This document shows, one piece after another, positions 1 to 8,016 of a DNA stretch of 64,000 bases. The position numbers and the translations under genes were made by a program. How positions within the stretch are numbered: position 1 is the stretch's first letter; each line of letters starts with the position of its first letter. Below the pieces are notes generated by a model. That model worked only from the letters and a program-made list of their open reading frames with translations. It searched no databases and had not been told where the DNA came from. Origin of the DNA: Treponema sp. (lineage in GTDB: Bacteria; Spirochaetota; Spirochaetia; Treponematales; Treponemataceae); assembly GCA_017940005.1 (NCBI GenBank), contig JAGAZO010000008.1, forward strand, positions 1 through 64,000, given 5' to 3'.

Positions 1-1
1 G

Positions 2-559
2 AAGGAAGGACTTGAGCCGTGCTATAGCGTGAGCAGCGTAAGCGACTGGGAAAGCCTTGCGTACGGCGACATACCCACAAGCAGCGACAGCAGCTGGGAC
101 GCTGCGACATGCGACTTTGCAAAGACGGGCTACCGTCTGCCGACAGAAGCTGAGTGGGAGTACGCAGCGCGCGGCGGCATTGAGACGACGACGGAGCGCG
201 CATGGGCAGGCACGGCAAACAGCGCGGAGCTTGGCGACTACGCGTGGTACGGGGTCAACAGCGAAAGCAAGACGCACGAGGTGAAGAAAAAGAAACCCAA
301 CGGCTACGGTCTGTACGACATGAGTGGCAACGTGTTTGAGTGGTGCTGGGACTGGTGGCCGAACACTGGCGACTATGCCGATGACAAGGACGGGGCGACC
401 GACCCCGCAGGACCGTCGTCTGGCTCGTTCCGTGTCAAGCGCGGTGGTTCGTGGGACGATACTGCGCAGCGTTGCGCGGTGTCGGACCGGACCTACTACT
501 CGCCGGACTACCTCTATGACGATCTTGGCTTCCGTGTGGTGCGTTCCAGTTCTGAATAA
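2..559 (+). CDS. SUMF1/formylglycine-generating-enzyme-like protein, 5' end outside window
   Basis: The reading frame is open from base 2 and ends at TAA 557-559, so only the last 185 residues are present. They carry the C-terminal hallmarks of the FGE-sulfatase (SUMF1) fold: GYRLPTEAEWEYAARGG, the GLYDMSGNVFEWCWDWW block, RGGSWDD and a final LGFRVVRSS. In this family such proteins either oxidise a cysteine to formylglycine or, in many bacteria, act as exported lectin-like or regulatory modules. The segment has no evident catalytic cysteine pair, so enzymatic activity is not implied. The same blocks occur in the complete gene at 38411-39544, so the genome has at least two paralogues. The end of the frame is normal, so this is a window-edge partial, not a pseudogene. 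The gene is followed by a strong terminator. Confidence 0.9.
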   Translation, partial: KEGLEPCYSVSSVSDWESLAYGDIPTSSDSSWDAATCDFAKTGYRLPTEAEWEYAARGGIETTTERAWAGTANSAELGDYAWYGVNSESKTHEVKKKKPNGYGLYDMSGNVFEWCWDWWPNTGDYADDKDGATDPAGPSSGSFRVKRGGSWDDTAQRCAVSDRTYYSPDYLYDDLGFRVVRSSSE

Positions 560-613
560 GAGCGCGCGCCGTTTTAAAGCGCACGCCGTAAGGCTGCGCC
601 AAAAAACGGCGCG

Positions 614-671
614 AATCGGAGCATCTGTTGGCGCACGTTTTTGTGCGCCAACAGATGCTCCGATTTTTTTT
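614..671 (+). terminator. Very strong intrinsic terminator of the SUMF1 gene
   Basis: Bases 614-636 and 643-665 form a perfect 23-bp stem with a six-base loop. The stem runs into eight T residues (664-671). It lies 54 bases after the stop codon at 557-559. The stem is much longer than a usual terminator stem (about 7-12 bp). The right arm and T-run (ATGCTCCGA plus T-run plus ACGTGCGTGCTGCAT) recur at about 899-930 without the left arm. Confidence 0.85.
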
Positions 672-1130
672 ACGTGCGTGCTGCATAATGCGGGTGCGCG
701 TACATAGCTCGCACGACGCGGGCATACGGGCGGCAAACGCTCTGCATGGCAGCGCACTTTGAAACAGTGCGCCTAGCCCGCCCTGTAGTTGTGCCCGTCT
801 GCCATACGGCAGACGGAGCAGCGACCGCAAGCCTGCCGCACGGCAGGCGAGGACGCCGCGGGTGAGCAAGCAACGGAAGGGCGGCTCTTCCAGCGGCATG
901 CTCCGATTTTTTTTTACGTGCGTGCTGCATGCGTACATTGTGCAGGCAGAAAAATATCTGTCGGAGTGCAGGGCGCGCTTCCCAACGACTACAGAAATAT
1001 GCAGCAGACACTTGCAGCATGAAGCAGTTCTTTGCAAGTGCGCCATGCGATAGCGTTAGTCAATCAACAATCTCGCCGCAAGCATCGAGATAGTAAACCC
1101 TCCGCGTAAATAAAAAACATACTAATCGAC
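672..1130. repeat. Repeat-rich non-coding spacer with dispersed-repeat copy A
   Basis: No convincing gene lies in this stretch; open frames on both strands lack family signatures and ribosome binding sites. Visible structure: a motif GCCTAGCCCGCC at 771-782, a hairpin CCTGCCG-CA-CGGCAGG near 833-848, GGCTCTTC near 883-890, CATGCTCC at 897-904, then a T-run and ACGTGCGTGCTGCAT repeating the tail of the upstream terminator. The left motif (GCCTAGCCCG) and right motif (GGCTCTTC...CATGCTCC) recur in the same order at 41217-41300 and, less well, at 47968-48100. Confidence 0.55.
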
Positions 1131-1159
1131 TTGACAATAGACATAAAATCAGTTATAAA
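1131..1159 (+). promoter_or_regulatory. Promoter of the Nif-like/ABC transporter operon
   Basis: TTGACA (1131-1136), a 17-base spacer and TATAAA (1154-1159) make a near-consensus sigma-70 promoter. The predicted start of transcription is near 1166, giving a leader of about 50 bases before the GTG at 1217. No other promoter this good was seen inside the operon. Confidence 0.75.
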
Positions 1160-1216
1160 GTTACCCACTGCTAATAATAGTTGTGTTAGGATAATTTATA
1201 TCGGACGGTGACATAC

Positions 1217-2023
1217 GTGAAAAAAATAGCGATATATGGAAAGGGTGGCATTGGAAAATCTACGACAACGTCAAATCTTTCTGCAGCGTTAAGCAAGCAA
1301 GGGCTTACAGTAATGCAGATTGGTTGCGATCCAAAATCTGATTCAGTAAAAAATCTCATGGGTGGCAAAAAAATTCCAACAGTTCTCGACTTGCTGCGTG
1401 AGCAGTCTGCAAAAAATGCAGGTGTTTCAAAATGGGAAGGCGCCGCTTCATCAAAAGACATAAAACTTGATGACATTGTTTTTAAAGGATACGGCGGCGT
1501 GCTGTGCGTGGAAGCAGGAGGTCCAACTCCGGGACTTGGCTGCGCGGGAAGAGGAATCATCACCGCGTTTGAAAAACTGGAAGAACTGGGCGCATACGAT
1601 TTTTACAAGCCCGATGTTGTGCTCTACGATGTGCTCGGCGACGTTGTGTGCGGCGGATTTGCCATGCCCATCAGAAACGGTTACGCGGATAACGTTTTTG
1701 TAGTTACCTCTGGCGAGATGATGGCGTTATATGCTGCGAACAACATTGTCAGCGCAGTAAAAAATTTTGGTTCGCGCGGATACGCTTCTTATGCGGGCGT
1801 CATCCTTAACTCACGCAATGTAAAAGATGAGGTTGCTGTCGTTGAAACAGCGCTCAAAGAAATTGGCGGCTCGATTGTGTCCGTTATTCCCAGAAGCGAT
1901 ACAGTGCAGCTGGCAGAAAACGAAGGCAAGACTGTCGTGGAAGCGTATCCTGAATCTGAGCAGGCGCAGTGCTACGTAGAGCTTGCAAAAAAAGTCATGC
2001 AAATATGTGAGGTGCAAAAATGA
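1217..2023 (+). CDS. NifH-like iron protein (nitrogenase reductase family)
   Basis: A 268-residue NifH/BchL/CfbC-family ATPase that would pass electrons one at a time to the two downstream subunits. The P-loop GKGGIGKSTT is at residues 8-17. The two [4Fe-4S] ligands are Cys109 (in GGPTPGLGCAGRG) and Cys145 (in YDVLGDVVCGGFAMP), and Arg112 matches the ADP-ribosylated arginine of true NifH. The sequence is closer to NifH than to ParA/MinD. GTG 1217 is preferred: it gives the family's usual N-terminus (KKIAIYGKGG) and follows GGACGGTGA at five bases. An in-frame GTG at 1208 would add three residues. The stop overlaps the next start (ATGA at 2020). There is no nifB, nifE or nifN nearby, so nitrogen fixation is not implied. 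The family is certain; the partner reaction is unknown. Confidence 0.93.
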   Translation: MKKIAIYGKGGIGKSTTTSNLSAALSKQGLTVMQIGCDPKSDSVKNLMGGKKIPTVLDLLREQSAKNAGVSKWEGAASSKDIKLDDIVFKGYGGVLCVEAGGPTPGLGCAGRGIITAFEKLEELGAYDFYKPDVVLYDVLGDVVCGGFAMPIRNGYADNVFVVTSGEMMALYAANNIVSAVKNFGSRGYASYAGVILNSRNVKDEVAVVETALKEIGGSIVSVIPRSDTVQLAENEGKTVVEAYPESEQAQCYVELAKKVMQICEVQK

Positions 2024-3276
2024 GCGGATGCTGCTGCACAGATTTTTCAAAAACATTGCAATATGTTTCACCGTCTCACGGCGGTTGGGGCGTTATTCGC
2101 GTGGCAGCGTTAGTGCCAGAAAGTCACTTGCTGTTTGTAGCTCCTTCTGCGTGCGGCAGGCACGGTGCGCTTGGCGGCATTGAGGCGGGCATCAAGGAGC
2201 GCATTTCGTATTTGTACATCGACGAAAGCGACATTGTTTCGGGCAATTATGAAAATCTTATTTTTGATTCAGTCGAAGAGCTGTTTGATTTTCTTGAGAT
2301 AAAGCCGAAAGTGCTTTTTGTGTTTGTGTCATGCATTGATGATTTGCTTGGCACAGACAACGATGCAATTATTGCAGCGCTTTCATCACGGCATCCCGAT
2401 GTTGCGTTCCGCACGTGCCACATGAATCCCATGTCTATGGACACACCCAATCCGCCGGGTGTAACGTTGCTCGATGCAATGTACAGCTTGCTTCCAAAGC
2501 AACAGAAGGAAAAGCGCGTAAACCTTGTGGGAAATAATGCCGCCATTCCGCGCTCGTGCGAGCTTTTTGCATTGCTCAAAAAACATGATTATGATGTTTG
2601 TCAAATTGGTGAATGCACATCGTTTGAAGAATTCCAAACGCTTGGAAGCGCGTGTCTTAATCTTTTGCTGCGTCCTGTTGCAAAAAAAGCGTGCAAGCGC
2701 ATGGAAAGCGCGCTTGGCATTCCTGTGATGCAGTCATTCATTACATACAGGCTGGATGAAGTATGCGCGTTTTACGATGCGCTTTCAAAGAAGCTCGACA
2801 TCGGACAGCTTGATTATGCGCAATACCGCACGCATGCGCAGCAAAAAATCGAAGAAGCAAAACGCGCGCTTGGTGACACGCCCATCGCAGTTGATTATCA
2901 GGCAGTGCTGCTGCCGTTCAATTTTGCTCGTGCGCTTATTGAATACGGCTTTAACGTGCAGCTTGTCGTTGCAAAAGAATGCATTGCCATGGACATGGAG
3001 CACAAACTGTGGATTGAAACGCATTGCCCGCATGTGCAAATCGTGAACGCAATGCACTATGACCACATAAAATATCAGCTTCGCGGAAATGATTTTTTGT
3101 GCGTCGGATTTGACGCAGGTTATTTAACAGGTTCTATGCATGTTTCCCCGCTTATGGACGATGATGCGCTGTTCGGTTTTGATGGCATTGCAAAAATGAT
3201 GGATGAGCTTTTGCGCGCGGCTGCACAAGAGTCGGATGTGCACAAGCTTATTGCAGATGCGGGGTTAGTTATATGA
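2020..3276 (+). CDS. NifD-like nitrogenase component 1 family subunit
   Basis: 418 residues, overlapping both neighbours by ATGA junctions, so probably translationally coupled. The N-terminus can be laid over NifD: Cys4-6 (GCCCTD) near the first P-cluster ligand, Cys45 (APSACGRHGALGG) at the second (the PVGCGQY site of NifD) and Cys105 (VSCIDDLLGTD) at the third (SECPIGLIGDD). All three alpha-type cluster ligands therefore appear to be present. The protein is well short of NifD (about 480), and I see no equivalent of the FeMo-cofactor Cys/His pair. This resembles the nitrogenase-like enzymes that carry an Fe-S cluster and bind a substrate where the cofactor would sit, such as BchN and CfbD. 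The substrate cannot be read from the sequence. Confidence 0.85.
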   Translation: MSGCCCTDFSKTLQYVSPSHGGWGVIRVAALVPESHLLFVAPSACGRHGALGGIEAGIKERISYLYIDESDIVSGNYENLIFDSVEELFDFLEIKPKVLFVFVSCIDDLLGTDNDAIIAALSSRHPDVAFRTCHMNPMSMDTPNPPGVTLLDAMYSLLPKQQKEKRVNLVGNNAAIPRSCELFALLKKHDYDVCQIGECTSFEEFQTLGSACLNLLLRPVAKKACKRMESALGIPVMQSFITYRLDEVCAFYDALSKKLDIGQLDYAQYRTHAQQKIEEAKRALGDTPIAVDYQAVLLPFNFARALIEYGFNVQLVVAKECIAMDMEHKLWIETHCPHVQIVNAMHYDHIKYQLRGNDFLCVGFDAGYLTGSMHVSPLMDDDALFGFDGIAKMMDELLRAAAQESDVHKLIADAGLVI

Positions 3277-4475
3277 GTAAATTATGCATTACGTTGCCGC
3301 CGCTTGCACCAGATTATTCAGGAGCGGCGTCATCGCTTTTTGATTTGGGTGGCATGATTGTCATTCATGACGCATCTGGCTGCACGGGAAATTATGTTGG
3401 CTATGAAGAGCCGCGCTGGTTCAATTCAAAAACGGCTGTGTTTTGTTCAGGGCTTCGCCACATGGATGCAATTCTTGGCACTGATGATGTGTTTGTCGAA
3501 CGAATTCGTGCGGCGGCAAATTCGCTCAAGCCAAAGTTCATCGCTGTTCTTGGAAGCCCCGTCCCCATGATTATCGGAACAGATTTTGTAGGGCTTGCAA
3601 AAGATATTGAAAGCAAGACGGGAATTCCCTGCTTTGGCATTGCAACAAATGGTTTGCATTATTATGGCACAGGTTTCAGCCAGGCGATTATTCCACTCAT
3701 AAAACGATTTGCACGTAGCACGCGCAGCTCATATTGTGGTGGCGCAGCTGAAAGTGATGTACCGCGCGGCGTGAACATACTTGGTGTTACGCCTATAGAT
3801 TTTTCGCTTGAACACAATGACGAAGATTTTGCAAACTTGTTCAAAAACAGCGGCATTCCCGTTGTTGCAAATTTTTGCATGGGGTTGACACTTGAAGATG
3901 TTGCGCGCTCTGCGAGCGCCGCGCTCAATGTGGTTGTGTCGCAAAGCGGTGTTGAAACGGCGTTGTTCATGTACCGCGAGTACGGCATTCCCTTTACAGT
4001 GCAAACGCCTATTGCAGATGCGCACGCGTTGCGTTCCCACGTGCAGCGCTTTTTGCGTGGCGAAATTGCTCATGAGCAAAATGGATTTGTGCCGTACACA
4101 ACTGACGCCAATTCGCAGCAACGCAAAAAGATTCTTATTGTGGGCGAGCAAGTTATTTCGCTTTCTATGCGAAATTATTTTCGCGAAAAAAAGTGCGATG
4201 CAGATGTGCGCGTGGCTTCGCTTTTTGACACGACGCCGTTTTTGCTCGAAAGCAGTGATTATGCAATTAAAAACGAAAAACAGCTTCGCACTATTTTGCA
4301 TGATGAACATTTTGCAGCAGTCATCGCTGACCCGCTTGTGTTGCAGCTTGTAAAGACGCAGGGAACAACGTGCGTGCCAGTGTATCATTCGGGCGTTTCG
4401 GGTCGCATATCGTGGAACAAGTGTCCACGCTTTATGTCGAGCGAATTTGAAAATGTACTTAATAAGGCGATTTAG
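3273..4475 (+). CDS. NifK-like nitrogenase component 1 family subunit
   Basis: 400 residues, the likely partner of the NifD-like subunit. Two NifK-type cluster cysteines are recognisable: Cys37 (HDASGCTGNY, cf. HGSQGCVAY) and Cys58 (AVFCSGLRHMDAILGTDD). The site of the third ligand reads AVLGSPVPMIIGTD where NifK has STTCMAEVIGDD, so that cysteine is gone and the inter-subunit cluster must be smaller or bound differently. The later Rossmann-like parts are preserved (INILGVTPIDF, then KKILIVGEQV in the third domain). It starts at ATG 3273 inside the stop of the previous gene. A 67-base gap precedes the first binding-protein gene. Subunit assignment is good; chemistry is unknown. Confidence 0.85.
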   Translation: MSKLCITLPPLAPDYSGAASSLFDLGGMIVIHDASGCTGNYVGYEEPRWFNSKTAVFCSGLRHMDAILGTDDVFVERIRAAANSLKPKFIAVLGSPVPMIIGTDFVGLAKDIESKTGIPCFGIATNGLHYYGTGFSQAIIPLIKRFARSTRSSYCGGAAESDVPRGVNILGVTPIDFSLEHNDEDFANLFKNSGIPVVANFCMGLTLEDVARSASAALNVVVSQSGVETALFMYREYGIPFTVQTPIADAHALRSHVQRFLRGEIAHEQNGFVPYTTDANSQQRKKILIVGEQVISLSMRNYFREKKCDADVRVASLFDTTPFLLESSDYAIKNEKQLRTILHDEHFAAVIADPLVLQLVKTQGTTCVPVYHSGVSGRISWNKCPRFMSSEFENVLNKAI

Positions 4476-4542
4476 AAAAATTACGATTTCGTGCATTCGT
4501 GCACAACCGCTAACGCGGAGTTTTTTAATAGGAGGCAATCGT

Positions 4543-5652
4543 ATGAAAAAAATAATTATTCGCGCAGTATGCGCATGTATGCTATTTTCGATTTCTTTTT
4601 ATTCATTCTCATTGGGAAATAACGAACGAAATGTGCAAAGTAAAACAAAAGAAGTTGTCGACCATACAGGAAATACAATTGTGATTCCAGAAAAACCTGA
4701 ACGAGTAGTCATCTCATCGCTTTTGCCACTTCCTTCGGTTTACTGCCTATATCTTGGCGGACCTCATAAACTTGTCGGGATGCATCCATCTTCAAAAGCT
4801 GCTGGGAAAAATTCGTATCTTGCAAAATTCTATCCCAAAATCAACGATATTGATTCAAGCTTTGTAAAGAATAACGTTGTGAATATTGAGCAACTTTTGG
4901 AGTTAAACCCTGATTTGATTTTATACAATGCGTCAAACACGGCAGAAAAAGAAATGTTTGTCGCCGCAGGAATTCCGTGCGTTGGATTTTCAACGACGAT
5001 TGCGGGGTACAATACGATTGAAACGTATGCGTCTTGGATTACGCTGCTCGGTGAGATTTTTGGCGACACGGGGCGTTCAAAAGAAATTATAGAATATGGG
5101 AGAAACGTTGAAAAAATGGTGAAGGAGCGCACTTCAAAACTTACGGATGAGCAAAAACCTATTTGTTTGTATCTTTATTCGTGCGAAGAAAATTCTATCA
5201 CCACATACGGCGGCAATATGTTCAATCAATATTGGTGCGAAACATGTGGAGGCAGAAATGCTTCATATGAATTAAAAGGCAGTAATTCGCTGAACATGGA
5301 GCAAATCTACAACTGGAATCCTGACATGATTTTTTTGACAAACTTTACACCCGCGCTGCCAGAGGATTTGTATACAAATGCAATAGGCATGTACGACTGG
5401 TCTTCGATTAAGGCGATTAAAAACAGAGCGGTGTACAAAAATCCACTCGGCATGTATCGCTGGGCGCCTCCGAGTTCCGACACGCCGCTTGCACTGCAGT
5501 GGTTTGCAAAGCAAATGCAGCCAGAGCTTTTTTCTGACATAGACATGGATAAAGAAATTATTTCGTATTTCAAAAAATTTTACGGCGTTGAACTTACAAA
5601 GAGCGACTTGCAAGCGATTTACAATCCCGCGCGTGAAGCGAGCGGAAAATAG
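4543..5652 (+). CDS. Periplasmic binding protein, siderophore/cobalamin/haem class (copy 1)
   Basis: 369 residues, a PF01497-type (BtuF/FhuD) solute-binding protein expected to deliver a metal complex to the permease at 8013. ATG 4543 follows AGGAGGC; an upstream extension is possible but would destroy the signal peptide. A basic start and hydrophobic core (residues 1-23) give a secretory signal without a clear lipobox cysteine. The mature part begins VVDHTGNTIVIPEKPERVVI, the usual first strand, followed by VVNIEQLLELNPDLIL and a closing YNPAREASGK shared with both downstream copies. It is the first of three tandem paralogues. Their conserved MYRW region and the Asp/Pro-rich end suggest a common ancestor, with divergence in the pocket segments. 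Confidence 0.9.
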   Translation: MKKIIIRAVCACMLFSISFYSFSLGNNERNVQSKTKEVVDHTGNTIVIPEKPERVVISSLLPLPSVYCLYLGGPHKLVGMHPSSKAAGKNSYLAKFYPKINDIDSSFVKNNVVNIEQLLELNPDLILYNASNTAEKEMFVAAGIPCVGFSTTIAGYNTIETYASWITLLGEIFGDTGRSKEIIEYGRNVEKMVKERTSKLTDEQKPICLYLYSCEENSITTYGGNMFNQYWCETCGGRNASYELKGSNSLNMEQIYNWNPDMIFLTNFTPALPEDLYTNAIGMYDWSSIKAIKNRAVYKNPLGMYRWAPPSSDTPLALQWFAKQMQPELFSDIDMDKEIISYFKKFYGVELTKSDLQAIYNPAREASGK

Positions 5653-5674
5653 CTGAAAATGATGGAGGTGAAAA

Positions 5675-6778
5675 ATGAAAAAGATTATACAGCGGATTTT
5701 GCTGCTTATGGTTGTAGTGTGTTTACTCGGATGCACAAAAGCGAAAGAGACGGAGGCGCTTGCTACACGGACAATCGTTGACCACACAGATACGCATGTT
5801 GTCGTTCCTGCACAAATAAATCGCGTTGTCATTGGTTCAATCCTGCCACTCGCTTCTGTGTACTGCATGTACATGGGGAGTTCTGAAAAGCTTGTGGGAA
5901 TGCATCCGTCGTCTATGGCGGCTGCAAAAAATTCGTACCTTGCAAAAGTGTTTCCAGACGTGGTGAATGTCGATTCGAGTTTTGTGCAAAACGGTGCGGT
6001 AAATATTGAAGAGCTGCTTAAATTGAATCCTGACGTTGTTTTTTATGCAGCCGCTAACGATGAAGAAAGAGCAGTTTACGAAAACGCAGGAATTCCTGCA
6101 ATCGGTTTTTCTACAACGCGAAAAGAATGGCACTGCATCGACACGTATGCAGATTGGATTGATTTACTCAGTCAGATTTTTAATGATGAAGTGAAGACGG
6201 AGCGCGCACAAGAAATTATCGACTACGGCTATGCTATTGAAAAAAAGATAAAAGACAGAGTTGCAAATCTTTCTGACAGTCAAAAACCGAATGTAATGAT
6301 TTTGTTCAATTATGATGAATCGAACATGACTGCTGCAGGACATCATTTTTTCAGCAAATACTGGATAGAAACGCCAGGCGGCAACAACGTTGTTGATGCA
6401 AAGGGGCAGATAAAAATCAGCATGGAGCAGGTTTACCAATGGAATCCTGATATGATTTTTATCACAAATTTTAGTCCGCGCCTTGCAGAAGATTTGCTTG
6501 ACAACGCGATTGACGGTGCAGACTGGTCGCATGTAAAAGCGGTGAAAGAAAAAAAAGTGTACAAGTTTCCGCTCGGCATGTATCGCTGGTTCCCGCCCGC
6601 TTCTGACACGCCGCTTGTGTTGCAGTGGCTTGCGACAAAAATTCAACCGGAGATTTTTTCTGACATCGATATGGACAAAGAAATCAAAGACTATTACAAA
6701 CGATTTTACGGCGTTGATTTAACAGATGATGATTTGCAAGCGATTTACAATCCCGCGCGAGAAGCAAGCGGGAAATAA
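5675..6778 (+). CDS. Periplasmic binding lipoprotein, siderophore/cobalamin/haem class (copy 2)
   Basis: 367 residues and clearly the closest relative of the preceding gene: the two share VGMHPSS, NSYLAK, SDIDMDKEI and the final YNPAREASGK. Unlike copies 1 and 3 it has a lipobox (CLLGC, Cys20), so it should be anchored to the outer face of a membrane while the others are soluble or use another signal. It starts at ATG 5675 after GGAGGTG, 22 bases behind copy 1. The C-terminal half has NPDMIFITNFSPRLAEDLL and GMYRWFPP. It probably feeds the same permease. A stretch of about 130 bases separates it from copy 3, with no promoter I would defend. Confidence 0.9.
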   Translation: MKKIIQRILLLMVVVCLLGCTKAKETEALATRTIVDHTDTHVVVPAQINRVVIGSILPLASVYCMYMGSSEKLVGMHPSSMAAAKNSYLAKVFPDVVNVDSSFVQNGAVNIEELLKLNPDVVFYAAANDEERAVYENAGIPAIGFSTTRKEWHCIDTYADWIDLLSQIFNDEVKTERAQEIIDYGYAIEKKIKDRVANLSDSQKPNVMILFNYDESNMTAAGHHFFSKYWIETPGGNNVVDAKGQIKISMEQVYQWNPDMIFITNFSPRLAEDLLDNAIDGADWSHVKAVKEKKVYKFPLGMYRWFPPASDTPLVLQWLATKIQPEIFSDIDMDKEIKDYYKRFYGVDLTDDDLQAIYNPAREASGK

Positions 6779-6909
6779 CACGGCATAAAAATTCAGCACA
6801 GCGGGAACGTCTGGCTAAAAAAATAAACCGTGCGCTGTTTCCACGATGCGTCAGAGTTGCTGCGTCATCTAGTGGAGCGCACGCTAAAATTAGTAACGAG
6901 GTGATTATC

Positions 6910-8016
6910 ATGAAAAAAAATATTGTTTCAAGCGTTATGCTTGTACTGTTTGTGTGTTCGATTTTTGCATTTGGTGCGAAAGACAGTTCATCGCAAAATA
7001 CGCGCACTGTTATTGACCAAATTGGAGATGCAGTTGTGCTTCCGCAAAACATTGAGCGCGTTGTGATTGCATCTGTGTGGCCGCTTGCGTCAGTGTACTG
7101 CCTTGCGTTCGGCACTGACCAAATCGTAGGTCTTGATCCTGCCATCATCAGTGCGGCGGAAAATTCAATGCTTATTAAAAAATATCCCGACTTGTCTAAC
7201 AAGCCGTCGTCGTTTAGCAAAAATGGCGTGCTCAATGTAGAAGAGCTGATTAAGCTCAAGCCCGATGTCATTCTGTATTCTTCGGGCATTATGGCAGATA
7301 GAGACGCGGCACGCAGGGCGGGCATTCCAGCTGTTGGCTTCAGTCTTGACGTAAAAGATTTTAATGCAGTTGAAACAATAAACAGCTGGATGTCGCTGCT
7401 TGGCGAAGTTATGGGAAAAGATATACGCAATAATGACTACATTGCGTATGGCAATACAATTCAAGAGCTTGTCGCTTCTCGTGTAAAAAATATTGACGAA
7501 CGTGAAAAACCTTCGTGCATGTTTATCCATCGATATACGGAGACAGGTGTTGGCATTCCAGGATTAAATACGTGGGCTGATTATTGGATAACTGCTTCTG
7601 GCGGACGCAATGCCGCTGCGAGCGTAAGCGGCACGCCAACCGTTACAATGGAACAGATTTATCAGTGGAATCCGCAAAAAATATTTATTACAAATTTTAA
7701 CGATGCGCTTCCATCTGATTTATACGACAGCACGTTTCATACGTTCGATTTTTCGACGGTGGATGCAGTAAAAAACAAACAAGTGCGCAAAGTGCCGCTT
7801 GGTATGTACCGCTGGTATGTTACGTGTTCTGATTCGCCCATGATGCTTTTGTGGATGGCAAAACAAAATCAGCCTGAAGCGTTTGCAGATATTGACTTGA
7901 ATGCGTACATGCGTGAGTTTTATAAAAGGTTTTACAACATGAATCTCTCTGATGCAGAGTTGGATATGATTTACAATCCCGCGCGAGAAGCAAGCGGCGG
8001 CATAAAAAATAAATGA
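6910..8016 (+). CDS. Periplasmic binding protein, siderophore/cobalamin/haem class (copy 3)
   Basis: 368 residues, the third and most divergent paralogue. ATG 6910 is chosen because CGAGGTGAT sits just upstream; a GTG at 6901 lies inside that ribosome binding site. The signal peptide (residues 1-21) ends in AFG-AKD with no lipobox cysteine. The family blocks are VIDQIGDAVVLPQNIERVVI, LNVEELIKLKPDVILYS, the MEQIYQWNPQKIFITNF block, PLGMYRWYV and YNPAREASGG. The stop overlaps the permease start (ATGATG at 8013-8018), so translation is coupled to the transporter. Three binding proteins for one permease suggest either several related ligands or relay between compartments. Confidence 0.9.
   Translation: MKKNIVSSVMLVLFVCSIFAFGAKDSSSQNTRTVIDQIGDAVVLPQNIERVVIASVWPLASVYCLAFGTDQIVGLDPAIISAAENSMLIKKYPDLSNKPSSFSKNGVLNVEELIKLKPDVILYSSGIMADRDAARRAGIPAVGFSLDVKDFNAVETINSWMSLLGEVMGKDIRNNDYIAYGNTIQELVASRVKNIDEREKPSCMFIHRYTETGVGIPGLNTWADYWITASGGRNAAASVSGTPTVTMEQIYQWNPQKIFITNFNDALPSDLYDSTFHTFDFSTVDAVKNKQVRKVPLGMYRWYVTCSDSPMMLLWMAKQNQPEAFADIDLNAYMREFYKRFYNMNLSDAELDMIYNPAREASGGIKNK

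Noticed and set aside
771-904. Integron attC-like recombination site
   Set aside because: Integrons are known from treponemes, and GCCTAGC resembles an attC core, but the required RYYYAAC/GTTRRRY pair is absent and no cassette structure or integrase is nearby.
435-1046. Long open frames on the minus strand after the SUMF1 gene
   Set aside because: They run across the terminator and repeats, lack ribosome binding sites and show no family motifs; the high GC content makes long open frames likely by chance.
1217-4475. Reading the NifH/D/K-like genes as a true nitrogenase
   Set aside because: The component 1 subunits are too short, one cluster cysteine is missing in the NifK-like subunit, no FeMo-cofactor ligands are seen and none of the cofactor assembly genes (nifB, nifE, nifN) are nearby.
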